From NCBI RefSeq assembly GCF_038237375.1, contig NZ_CP151273.1, positions 3,472,001 through 3,536,000 on the forward strand: 64,000 nt of DNA, written 5' to 3'. A program made the position numbers and the translations under genes. The DNA comes from Alcaligenes sp. SDU_A2. GTDB taxonomy: Bacteria; Pseudomonadota; Gammaproteobacteria; Burkholderiales; Burkholderiaceae_B. Numbering within the stretch: position 1 is the stretch's first letter; every line of letters starts with the position of its first letter. Positions 26,995 to 34,919 of the stretch are shown here, piece after piece. Below the pieces are notes generated by a model. The model did no database searches. It was not told where the DNA came from and was given only the letters and a program-made list of their open reading frames with translations.

Positions 26995-27795
26995 TTATTC
27001 AAAACGGCAATTAATGGTACCGAGTGCGCCATAGTCCGCGCAAAACACATCGCCTTTCTGTGCGAACACTGGACGGGTGAACGAACCCGACAGGATGACC
27101 TGACCGGCCTTCAGACTCACGCCCAAAGAACCTAACTTGTTGGCCAACCAGACCACGCCGTTACCCGGATGATTCAACACACCCAGCGCCAAGCCGGTTT
27201 CCTCGATAATGCCGTTACGCACCAGGCCAGCGCCTACCCAGCGCAGATCCAACGCATCCGCCTTTACCGGACGCCCACCCATGACAATCGCGGCATTGGC
27301 CGCATTATCCGAAATCGTGTCCAGCACTTTTCGAGTGACCTTGGTCTGCGGGTCAACCTGATGAAAGCGCGCATCAATAATTTCCAATGCGGGTACCACA
27401 TACTCGGTGGCGCGCAGCACATCCATCAAGGTCACGCCCGGCCCTTTCAGGTCCGTACCCAACACGAAAGCCAGTTCGACCTCCACCCGTGGCACAATGA
27501 AACGCTCTATGGGCAAAGCTGCGCCGTCGGTATAGAACATATCGTCCAGCAACACGCCAAAATCGGGCTCGTTGATGTTAGAGGCCAGTTGCATGGCCCG
27601 TGACGTCAGGCCTACTTTATGTCCGCGCACCACACGCCCGTGGGCCACCTTGCGGCTGACCCAAGCATTCTGGATCGCGTAGGCATCGTCCATCGTCATG
27701 TCGGGGTACTGCAACGACACCTGCCGAATCTGCTGGCGCGACTGCTCGCTCGCGTCCAGTTGCGCCGCAATCTGTTCAATCACTTTAGAATCCAT
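26995..27795 (-). CDS. hpaH: 2-oxo-hept-4-ene-1,7-dioate hydratase
   Basis: A 266-residue member of the hydratase/decarboxylase family (MhpD/DmpE/HpaH). It hydrates the enol intermediate to the HpaI substrate. Conserved parts are [37 protein letters not shown] (metal-binding Glu residues) and [13 protein letters not shown]. The ATG at 27795 is preferred over an adjoining GTG at 27798. The gene starts 35 bases from the divergent hpaR-like gene. Confidence 0.95.
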   Translation of the reverse strand: MDSKVIEQIAAQLDASEQSRQQIRQVSLQYPDMTMDDAYAIQNAWVSRKVAHGRVVRGHKVGLTSRAMQLASNINEPDFGVLLDDMFYTDGAALPIERFIVPRVEVELAFVLGTDLKGPGVTLMDVLRATEYVVPALEIIDARFHQVDPQTKVTRKVLDTISDNAANAAIVMGGRPVKADALDLRWVGAGLVRNGIIEETGLALGVLNHPGNGVVWLANKLGSLGVSLKAGQVILSGSFTRPVFAQKGDVFCADYGALGTINCRFE

Positions 27796-27830
27796 CACTT
27801 CATCCTCTTTGCATCAATTCGCCTGACGCC
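27796..27830. promoter_or_regulatory. Short divergent promoter region of hpaH and hpaR-like gene
   Basis: Only 35 bases separate the two divergent starts, so both ribosome-binding sites and any repressor operator must overlap the leaders. HpaR homologues bind here in other species. I see no clear palindrome, so the operator position is inference. Confidence 0.4.
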
Positions 27831-28265
27831 ATGCCAAGCACATTCAAACACCGCAATCTGCCCCATCTATTCCTGTCCGCCCGGGAAGCGCTGATGCTGC
27901 GGTTCCGCCCCGTGCTGAACGAGGCCGGCATCAGCGAGCAACAATGGCGCGTCCTGCGCATTCTTTCCGATACGGACTCCTTGGACGCGGCCACCTTGGC
28001 CCAGCAGGCACAAATTCTGGCACCCAGCCTGACTCGCATGTTGCGTGGCCTAGAGCAGGCTGGACTGATCCAGCGCGGTGCCGACCCCACCGATCTGCGT
28101 CGCCAGGTCATACGGCTGAGCACACAAGGCAGGTACACGGTCACCGAATTAAGCCCACGCATCGAAGCCATCTACCAGGAACTAGAGCAGGCCATCGGAC
28201 CGGAACTGCTGCAAGCCATCTACGACAAAATTGATCGCATGATCGAACGCATCCAGCAACCTTAG
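27831..28265 (+). CDS. hpaR: MarR-family repressor, HpaR-like
   Basis: A 144-residue MarR protein. The wing-helix part reads SEQQWRVLRILSDTDSLDAA, then APSLTRMLRGLEQAGLIQRG, and the wing contains DLRRQVIRLSTQG. The N- and C-terminal helices should form the dimer interface. HpaR represses homoprotocatechuate genes and is released by the aromatic substrate in Escherichia coli; its divergent position against hpaH supports the same role here. Confidence 0.9.
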   Translation: MPSTFKHRNLPHLFLSAREALMLRFRPVLNEAGISEQQWRVLRILSDTDSLDAATLAQQAQILAPSLTRMLRGLEQAGLIQRGADPTDLRRQVIRLSTQGRYTVTELSPRIEAIYQELEQAIGPELLQAIYDKIDRMIERIQQP

Positions 28266-28361
28266 GCAGCCATGCCATACTCATAAAAGCATCGTATCAG
28301 AAATTCATTAACACGTTAACTTATTGATGCGGACAGCCACCTCCGGCTGCCTGCATCACGC

Positions 28362-29426
28362 TCAGTTGGCGTCCCACCACGGTTGGAGGTCCACTCCCAA
28401 ACCCACCTGCTGCGGCACGGTCATGTAACCATCCACAATCGGCGGCGGCTCGACCACGTGGTTACTGAAAAACCGGGCCGTTCCCATGCCACAAGGTTCG
28501 ATAGGCTGCGCCAACAAGGCAGCCGTATGCAACGCCACATGCAGGCCGATGGACGTTTCCAGACTGGCCGTAACCACGCAGCGCATGTCCGCGTGGCGGG
28601 CCTGCGCGATGATCTGCCCCGCCACATCCGCCCCACCTACCCGCGGCGCCTTCAGAATCAACACCTTGGCAGCCTGCATATCGCTAGCCCGCTGCGCATG
28701 GAACGGCGAGCGTATGGAATCATCCAACGCCAAGGGAATGGATGTGCGGCTCGAAAACTGTGCGTAGGTCGTCAGATCCGTGCCGCGCGGCAGCGGCTCT
28801 TCGATGTAATCGATGTCGAAACGCTCCATGGCCTATATCTGCTCCAGGGCCCAGTCCAGTTCCCAGGATTCGTTGGGATCCAGACGTATGCGCAGCGTGG
28901 GGAATGCATCGCGTATGGCGGCCACGCGCTCCAGATCCAGACTGCGCTCGGCCGTGCATTTGACTTTGACGGTATCCTGGCCCCACGCCAGCGCCTGGCG
29001 CGCGCGTTCGACACACGCATCGGGCTCGGCATCCCCGATCAAGTCATTCACCGGCACCCGCGCAGCCGGCTCAAGATCGCCGGCCAGATAGCGGGCCAGC
29101 GATACGCCCTGGGCACTGGCGCGAGCGGACAGAACGGCCGACACCAGGCCGCAACGCACGCGAGGAGACACTTCACGCAGGGCCAACTCGTCAAAAAAAC
29201 CATCGTCCGCTGCATTCAGGCCATGCAGCAAGGCCGCCCCATGCGCGGCAAAACTCCAGCCGTCGTAAATAACATGCGGCGGCAGAGCTGCTTCTCCCCA
29301 CCCCACATGCCCATCGATTTCTGCCCGCACCAGAAAGCCCCTGCGCACATACTGCGTTCCTTTGGACCACCGGTACGGCACCTGCAAAGCTTAGTTATAC
29401 GGTTTCAATTGCAAGACGGAATCCAT
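28362..29426 (-). pseudogene. Enolase-superfamily enzyme (o-succinylbenzoate-synthase-like) with two in-frame stops
   Basis: Read on the minus strand from an ATG at 29426 (with AAGGAG upstream), one frame runs to 28362 but contains TAA at 29391-29393 (codon 12) and TAG at 28833-28835. The text between is a continuous enolase-superfamily protein: VPYRWSKGTQYVRRGFLV, catalytic-Lys segment DTVKVKC, metal ligands in RLDPNESWELDWA and YIEEPLPRG, PLALDDSIRS, and LILKAPRVGG. Family members include muconate cycloisomerases, dipeptide epimerases and OSBS/N-acylamino-acid racemases. Both stops are one C-to-T change from Gln codons. It follows an ABC transporter operon that is also broken. I judge it inactive; the original substrate cannot be told. 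Confidence 0.85.
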
Positions 29427-29448
29427 TTTTTCTCCTTGGTAGATTGGC

Positions 29449-30005
29449 TCAGGCGGCAAGCGCGCTGTCATGCTCCAGGAGCACGCAGCGCTCCAGATAA
29501 AGAGACAATTTCACGGATCGCCCCACCGGCAGATCCAGATAGGCTGAAGCCACGGCCGTCAACGGATTCTGGCCGCTGACAAAGCTATAATGAGTCCGGT
29601 CACCCACAAACACCTTGTGAGTGACGACGGCCGGCACCAGGTTTTCTCCCTGGGCCGAGTCCGGCAGGATCTCCACCGATTCAGGGCGAATCATCAGATA
29701 GCCCGCGTTCGCTCCCAAGCCATGAGGATCGCTGGCCCGAATACGTCCCAAGGGCGTATCCACCGCCACGAAGCCGCCGTCGGCCTGCACCGCGGCGCAG
29801 GCGAACACCTCCGCCTTGCCGATGAGCTGGGCCGTGAAGTGCCGGCGCGGTTTCAGGTAAAGGTCTGTGGGTGTGCCCTGTTCCACGATGCGCCCTTTTT
29901 CCATGACCACAATGCGGTCGGACATGGCCAAGGCCTCGTCCTGGTCATGCGTGACAAAAATCGTGGTGGTCTTCAGTGTCTTTTGCAGGTCGCGAAATAA
30001 TTCAA
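29449..30005 (-). pseudogene. ABC transporter ATPase, N-terminal two thirds deleted
   Basis: The minus-strand frame begins abruptly with VELFRDLQKTLKTTTIFVTH then DQDEALAMSDRIVVMEKGRI, i.e. just after the Walker B region, and ends with a TOBE-like C-terminus (IRPESVEIL, FVGDRTHYSF). Walker A, Q-loop and signature motif are missing. The piece joins the truncated permease gene out of frame near 29995-30005. Homologues are spermidine/putrescine or sulfonate importer ATPases of about 350 residues; here only about 180 remain. No function is possible from this fragment. Confidence 0.85.
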
Positions 30006-30189
30006 CCAGAACACACCGATGGCGATGACGAAAGCCGCCCCCGCGTGGCTGACCTTGAACCAGGCAATTGCAAATACGACCCAGGCCAGCGGCGGAATCG
30101 AACGCAGCAGGCGCACCAGATAAGTCTGCAGCAGATCAAAGCGGCGCAGCGTGGCCGACGCCAGCCCAAAGAGAATGCCCAGGACGGTT

Positions 30190-30243
30190 CCCAGACCCAG
30201 ACCCAGACCCAGACCCAGACCCAGACCCAGACCCAGACCCAGA
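30190..30243. repeat. Hexanucleotide tandem repeat, nine copies of CCCAGA
   Basis: Nine exact copies (54 bases) lie inside the permease remnant and encode alternating Gly-Leu (GLGLGLGLGL on the minus strand). Six-base units keep the frame when copy number changes. It looks like a slippage expansion of a short GLGLG motif normally found at the start of a permease helix. Confidence 0.95.
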
Positions 30244-30373
30244 CCCCAGAAATAATGAACCAGGCTGGACTGCGCCGCCGGCCATAGCCGGCCCGACTCC
30301 AGCTCCGCCGCCAAGGCCAACGGCAAGGACAGCGGATCGGGCAAGGTGCCGCGCGGCGCTCAATCCAGAACAT

Positions 30374-30408
30374 ACGCCAGACGCCAGACGCCAGACGCCA
30401 GACGCCAG
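30374..30408. repeat. Heptanucleotide tandem repeat, five copies of ACGCCAG
   Basis: Five exact copies (35 bases) lie in the first membrane helix of the permease remnant, where they encode ASGVWRL-like text. A seven-base unit shifts the frame with each copy change. At five copies the two sides are in the same frame, but a TGA follows 12 bases downstream of the repeat in the gene's direction. Confidence 0.95.
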
Positions 30409-30529
30409 GCCAGGATGAACAAGGCCAGGCCCGCCAGACCGTACAGGACCCGCTCCAGCCCGCGGCGCCACAAGGCATCCGCAGACGGCGCGGATTGTGC
30501 AGGCAGGCTCGCTTGTTTGACGGCGCTCA

Positions 30530-31558
30530 TTACTGAACCACCTTTTGGAAGAAGCGGGTATCAAACAAGCTCTGGACATCGTCCAGCTTGGTACCCAAAG
30601 TCCCCAGCGACGCCTGAAAATATTGCAACTCGCCCGTCGCCTTGATGATCTTGCCCGGATCCGCCTGGAACTGGTCGTGCGGCGCTCGATCGCCCCCTAC
30701 ACAACGTCCTTAGGCAGACGGCCGCCCCCAACGTATTTCTGCACATAAAGCGTGGCCTTGGCAAGGTCATCGCGCAACAAAGCCGTGGAGCGCACCTGCG
30801 CATTAACCAGATACTGCACCAGATCAGGCTTGGACTGGATCAGGCTTGGACTGGATCAGTGACTCGCACACCAGCAACACAGCGCCCGGCTGATTGGGAA
30901 ACAGCTGTGCCCCTTGCGCCAGCACCTTGGCATCGGGCTGGCGCTTCAGGATCTGGCTGACCGTAGGCTCGAGAATCGCCGCCGCATCCACCGCATGGTT
31001 GCTCAAGGCCTGCTGAATCTGCGCCTCGCCTTGATAGATAAGCTCAACGGCGTCAGCCGGCAGCTTGACCACATTACGCAGCCAATACTGCAAAGCCGCC
31101 TCCGGTAGGGCGCTCTTGGGGTAGCTGGCAATCATGGGCTTGCGGCCCTTTTCCTGGGTAAAACGGGCTACCGCCGCTGCAAAATCAGGCTTGTCGGCAT
31201 CGAAGTAGTTCGCCAGCCCGCCGATGGCCAACACATTGACCTGCTCCACAATATTGGAGGCAACCACCTTGATGTCAGCGCCCTTGGCCTTGGCCACCAA
31301 CGCCGGGCCAATGCCCACATACGCGACATCCAGTTAGCCTGCGATCAGCGCCTGCGTCAGCGCCGGCCCGCTCTGGAACGACACCAGCTTGGGCGCAGGC
31401 TCACCTTCCGGCAGCAAATCGCCGGACTCCAGCCCCACAAACAACTGAGCGGCAGGCAAAATAGGCAGATAACCGATCTCCAGGGGCTGCTCGGCAGCAT
31501 GCACAGGCAGGACAGCGGACAAGGCCAGTACACTGGCGGCTACATAACCAAAAAGCAT
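30530..31558 (-). pseudogene. ABC transporter solute-binding protein (SsuA/TauA-like) with several lesions
   Basis: Starts at an ATG at 31558 with a signal peptide (MLFGYVAASVLALSAVLPVHA) and reads EIGYLPILPAAQLFVGLESG, typical of nitrate/sulfonate/taurine binding proteins. It meets TAA at 31334-31336, where the family has Gln in the sequence Gln-Leu-Asp-Val-Ala-Tyr-Val. The middle (GIGPALVAKAKGADIKVVAS to VCESLIQSKPD) is intact in the same frame. A 16-bp tandem duplication at 30823-30854 shifts the frame, TAG at 30697-30699 follows, and a two-base insertion near 30685 shifts again before the normal C-terminus (LFDTRFFQKVVQ). The gene heads the broken operon. Confidence 0.88.
30823..30854. 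repeat. 16-bp tandem duplication in the solute-binding-protein remnant
   Basis: ATCAGGCTTGGACTGG occurs twice in direct succession (30823-30838 and 30839-30854). Removing one copy restores the reading SKPDLVQYLVNAQVRS, so the duplication is a frameshift lesion rather than part of the gene. Confidence 0.95.
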
Positions 31559-32506
31559 GAGAAACTCGAAAAACAGGCAAAAATTGAAGCATAAACCTGT
31601 TGGTTAGACCTATCTTTATTTGCTTATAATTATAAGATATATTACAAACCTAACGGTTATGGGGCAAAGCGCCAGAGCATGCGGCCTTCCGAGTTGGTAT
31701 AAAATAGCTAAGTTGAGCAGCGGCTGGAGATTAGTATCCCAGTCACTACATGCCAGCGTGCTCCCTAAGCAGGGCAACAAGGCCAGTATTTTTCTGGTCG
31801 TTATTATCAATAATCATCGCAAATGATCTGCGGTGCTCCCGGGATGCACTCCTTCACACGCAGGCGCATCGGAAAACACTAGACGGGCAAACTGCGTCAA
31901 TCGTGGAGCGCATCATTGCGAAATCAACGCCAATTGACGGACCACTCTAAACGGCCAATGCTCTGCCCACGGGGCTATCATTAACACTCATGGATTTAAG
32001 CCTTGTTAACGATAATGCAGCGACCATGCGTCTTCTGCCTGGCTCTAGCCAAAACCAATGCTCCATTACTACCGTTCCATTTCAAGCCCTGTACACTCAT
32101 GGGTGACGCCCCACAGAGAAGCACCCGAGCGGATTGCACCCTCTCTGGTCTATCGGCGCGCTGAGTCGAAATCCTGTCCCACTTCCGATATGCTACGCAC
32201 AATCAGTAAGGTCAGGCATGGCACCATCGTTCTGACCTCACCCTATCAACGAACTCCCGCTCCATCCTTGCCAGAATGGCGGTTTCGCTTGAAGGGGCCC
32301 CAAAGACGCAGGCCCAGTAAAATGTGCGGCTATCCAGAAACATCCATGGGAACTTCCAAAAAAACGCTCCGCTCTGAACACAGATGTAGTCCGAGAAATG
32401 AAAGCGCCAATTATTTTATTAAACCCCTTATACACTGCTCTCAGCAAATTCTTCAACACAGTGTGCAGCTAGCCGTTAAACAATAATCATCCTGACTTTA
32501 AAAACG
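31559..32506. other. Long stretch without a recognised gene before the polysaccharide cluster
   Basis: About 950 bases. The first 120 bases are AT-rich and would hold the promoter of the broken transporter operon. From about 31990 to 32480 the sequence is less AT-rich and open on both strands in short frames (for example 32058-32486 plus, 32238-32459 minus), none with a family resemblance I can name. The mosaic of composition suggests debris from earlier insertions. I see no tRNA gene or attachment-site repeat. Confidence 0.5.
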
Positions 32507-33781
32507 ATGAAAAATAATTTCCCAAGACGATTTAGACGACTATATGAAGAAGTACTACTATCGAACACTTTCTCCCTATTTGTAGGGTGGATAATTACAG
32601 TAGCTCTTCCGTTTATCGCCTTTTGGTCCTACGAGCAATTGATTTCACCTAACAACGGACAGAAAAATGCTCTGATAGCGACAAGCATCGCGTATTTTTT
32701 TAGCGCTGCAGGAACAAATCGTTTACGCAACATTTATCCTGGTGGACGTTCCGCCGCTTTTATACTACCGCAAGTCGTGCTTGTGTATGGTCTGATCGCC
32801 CTCATCACTTTTATGTTGCGGCTGGAAATATCTCGCTTTTTACTCATTGCCTCGGGAGCGACCGCTCTTATTTGGCTATATATTGAATACACCTTAACCG
32901 AAAAATACAAACGACTTAAGCTAGCAATTATTCCTGGAAATAAATATACAGAGGAAATTTCACAGCTAAAATTAGTGGATGCCAGGGTGCTTAAGACATT
33001 ATCACTAGAAGGCAGACGATATGATAGCGTAGTGGCTGACTTCGAAAGCATTGATGAGAATACACAACGATTTCTTACGCAATGCGCACTTCATCGCACC
33101 GCCGTGTACGATGCAAAACAAATATATGAATCTCTGACTGGAAAAGTAAAAATACATCGTATGTCAGAAAACAATATGGGAGCTTTATTGCCATCCCCTG
33201 GTTATGAACGACTTAAATTTTTTATTGATATTCTTATTGTATTAGCGACACTACCAGTTGTTTTAGTTATTGGCCTAATCACAGCCATTCTTATAAAAAT
33301 AGAGAGCCCTGGACCTGCAATTTACACACAAACTCGCATAGGCCAAGGAAACAAGCCTTTTACTATTTATAAATTCAGAAGCATGCGCTTTGATAGACTG
33401 GCGAGCGAGCAGTTTGCGGGTGAAAATGATCCTAGAATAACAAAAATAGGAAAAATCATCAGAAAATTAAGAATTGATGAACTACCACAATTTTTTAATA
33501 TTCTAAAAGGTGAAATGAGCCTGATAGGCCCAAGGCCTGAGCAACCCTCTTTCGTAAATGAATACGATAAGAAAATACCTTTCTACAGCTATCGTCACAT
33601 TGTTAAACCCGGAATTAGCGGTTGGGCGCAAGTACGACAAGGCTATACGGCGAGCGCAGACGAAACGCAGGTAAAAATAGAACACGACTTTTATTATATA
33701 AAAAACTGTTCATTATCCCTAGACCTGATAATTGCTATTTTAACTATAAGAATAATGATAACTGGATTTGGTGCTAGATAA
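32507..33781 (+). CDS. Polyprenyl-phosphate sugar-1-phosphate transferase (WcaJ/WbaP-type)
   Basis: A 424-residue enzyme that starts polysaccharide assembly by moving a sugar-1-phosphate from a nucleotide sugar to undecaprenyl phosphate. The N-terminal half has about four membrane segments (residues 15-125) and a CoA-binding-like soluble part. The C-terminal catalytic domain begins with a re-entrant or membrane helix (LKFFIDILIVLATLPVVLVI, about 237-256) and contains IESPGPAIYTQTRIG, FTIYKFRSMR, LRIDELPQFFNILKGEMS, GPRPEQPSFV and KPGISGWAQV. The sugar cannot be predicted. It opens an AT-rich run of polysaccharide genes; the next ATG follows its stop directly. Confidence 0.93.
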   Translation: MKNNFPRRFRRLYEEVLLSNTFSLFVGWIITVALPFIAFWSYEQLISPNNGQKNALIATSIAYFFSAAGTNRLRNIYPGGRSAAFILPQVVLVYGLIALITFMLRLEISRFLLIASGATALIWLYIEYTLTEKYKRLKLAIIPGNKYTEEISQLKLVDARVLKTLSLEGRRYDSVVADFESIDENTQRFLTQCALHRTAVYDAKQIYESLTGKVKIHRMSENNMGALLPSPGYERLKFFIDILIVLATLPVVLVIGLITAILIKIESPGPAIYTQTRIGQGNKPFTIYKFRSMRFDRLASEQFAGENDPRITKIGKIIRKLRIDELPQFFNILKGEMSLIGPRPEQPSFVNEYDKKIPFYSYRHIVKPGISGWAQVRQGYTASADETQVKIEHDFYYIKNCSLSLDLIIAILTIRIMITGFGAR

Positions 33782-34906
33782 ATGAAAAAAGTAATATATC
33801 TCCGCTCTAACCCGATAGACCCTGACCCAAGGGTGGAAAAAGAGGTTCGTGCGTTAAGTAAAGCAGGATTTGATGTAACCATCTTAGCCTGGGATAGAGA
33901 CGCAGACAAAGGCAATAAAGGCCAGCTAATATCTGAAAAAAAACAAATACCAATATATTATTTTTCTTTAAAATCGAATTTTGGCGGTGGAATAAAAAAC
34001 ATTATTAAGTTAGCACGATTTCAATTCTATTTACTAAAAAAATTACTTTCTTTAAGAAATCACTATGATATCATCCATGCTGCCGATTTCGATACCGTAA
34101 TCCCGGCATATTTCATGAAAGTCTTATATAAAAAAAAACTAGTTTACGATATTTTTGATTTTTATGTTGATGCATTTTCAGTACCTAAAATTCTGATAAA
34201 GCCGATAAAAAAAATAGATCTTGGCATTATAAACCGAGCTGATGCTGTCATCTTGGCGACCGAGAATCGGCTAAAACAAATAATGGGTTCAAACCCAAAA
34301 TTTATAGAATATATTCATAACACCCCAGAAGTAAAGACTGAACTTACGTTATCCACCTTACCCAAAAATAGAGAATCTATAACGCTAGGATACGTAGGCG
34401 TCTTACAGCCAGGCAGGCTACTGGAGGAGATTCTAAATGTGGCATCGCGTAATCCGAAGATAAAAATCACACTCGCCGGCTTTGGCCCTCTTGAGGAATC
34501 AATAAAAGAAAAATCATTAAAATATGAAAATATAGTATTTTTAGGAAAAGTAGATTATTCCGAGAGTTTAAAAATAAACGCGGAAAGTGACATCATGTTT
34601 GCCACTTACGACCCTACGATACCTAACCATGCCTATTCGTCTCCCAATAAATTATATGAAGCTATGCTTTTATCAAAACCGCTCATAGTTTGTAATGGAA
34701 CGGGCATTGATGAACTGATCAATACTGAAAAAATAGGCTTTACAATAGATTATTCTGAAAAATCATTTGAGAACCTGCTCGAAACCATTTTGCAAGATCA
34801 CCACGATTTAGAGTGCATGGCAAAGAAATCGTATGCTCTATATCAGCAACGCTTTTCGTGGAGCGTGATGGAAAACAGACTTATAGAAATGTATAAAAGA
34901 CTATGA
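33782..34906 (+). CDS. GT4-family glycosyltransferase
   Basis: A 374-residue GT-B-fold enzyme. The N-terminal domain shows DPRVEKEVRALSKAGFDVTI and the acceptor-side segment YDIIHAADFDTVIPAYFM. The C-terminal donor domain has LGYVGVLQPGRLLEEILNVA, VFLGKVDY and SSPNKLYEAMLLSKPLIV, the last being the GT4 EX7E-type region. It probably adds the second or a later sugar of the repeat unit on the cytoplasmic face. The start abuts the preceding stop, so translation is likely coupled. Confidence 0.9.
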   Translation: MKKVIYLRSNPIDPDPRVEKEVRALSKAGFDVTILAWDRDADKGNKGQLISEKKQIPIYYFSLKSNFGGGIKNIIKLARFQFYLLKKLLSLRNHYDIIHAADFDTVIPAYFMKVLYKKKLVYDIFDFYVDAFSVPKILIKPIKKIDLGIINRADAVILATENRLKQIMGSNPKFIEYIHNTPEVKTELTLSTLPKNRESITLGYVGVLQPGRLLEEILNVASRNPKIKITLAGFGPLEESIKEKSLKYENIVFLGKVDYSESLKINAESDIMFATYDPTIPNHAYSSPNKLYEAMLLSKPLIVCNGTGIDELINTEKIGFTIDYSEKSFENLLETILQDHHDLECMAKKSYALYQQRFSWSVMENRLIEMYKRL

Positions 34907-34919
34907 CGCGAGCAAGCCG

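Larger units (their letters stand above)
29973..30530 (-). pseudogene. ABC transporter permease, stop-interrupted and truncated
   Basis: From the ATG at 30530 (overlapping the solute-binding-protein stop as TAATG) the frame reads MSAVKQASLPAQSAP and a first membrane helix, hits TGA at 30360-30362 (codon 57), and continues as APRGTLPDPLSLPLALAAEL. It then runs into a BPD_transp_1 region (RSIPPLAWVVFAIAWFKV) before ending at 29973 by fusion with the ATPase remnant. Normal SsuC/TauC-type permeases need about 260 residues with six helices; the C-terminal part with the EAA loop is gone. Two tandem repeats lie inside it (see separate entries). Confidence 0.85.

Noticed and set aside
28362-29426. 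Stop-codon recoding (for example selenocysteine or pyrrolysine) in the enolase-family gene
   Set aside because: The two stops are different codons (TAA and TAG) at positions without a conserved special residue, and the neighbouring genes are broken too; nonsense mutation is simpler.
30190-30408. Possible CRISPR or VNTR-type array
   Set aside because: The repeats are contiguous 6- and 7-base units without spacers and lie inside coding remnants.
32058-32486. 142-codon plus-strand frame before the polysaccharide cluster
   Set aside because: No domain, Arg/Ser/Pro-rich throughout, and the minus strand is equally open; probably chance.
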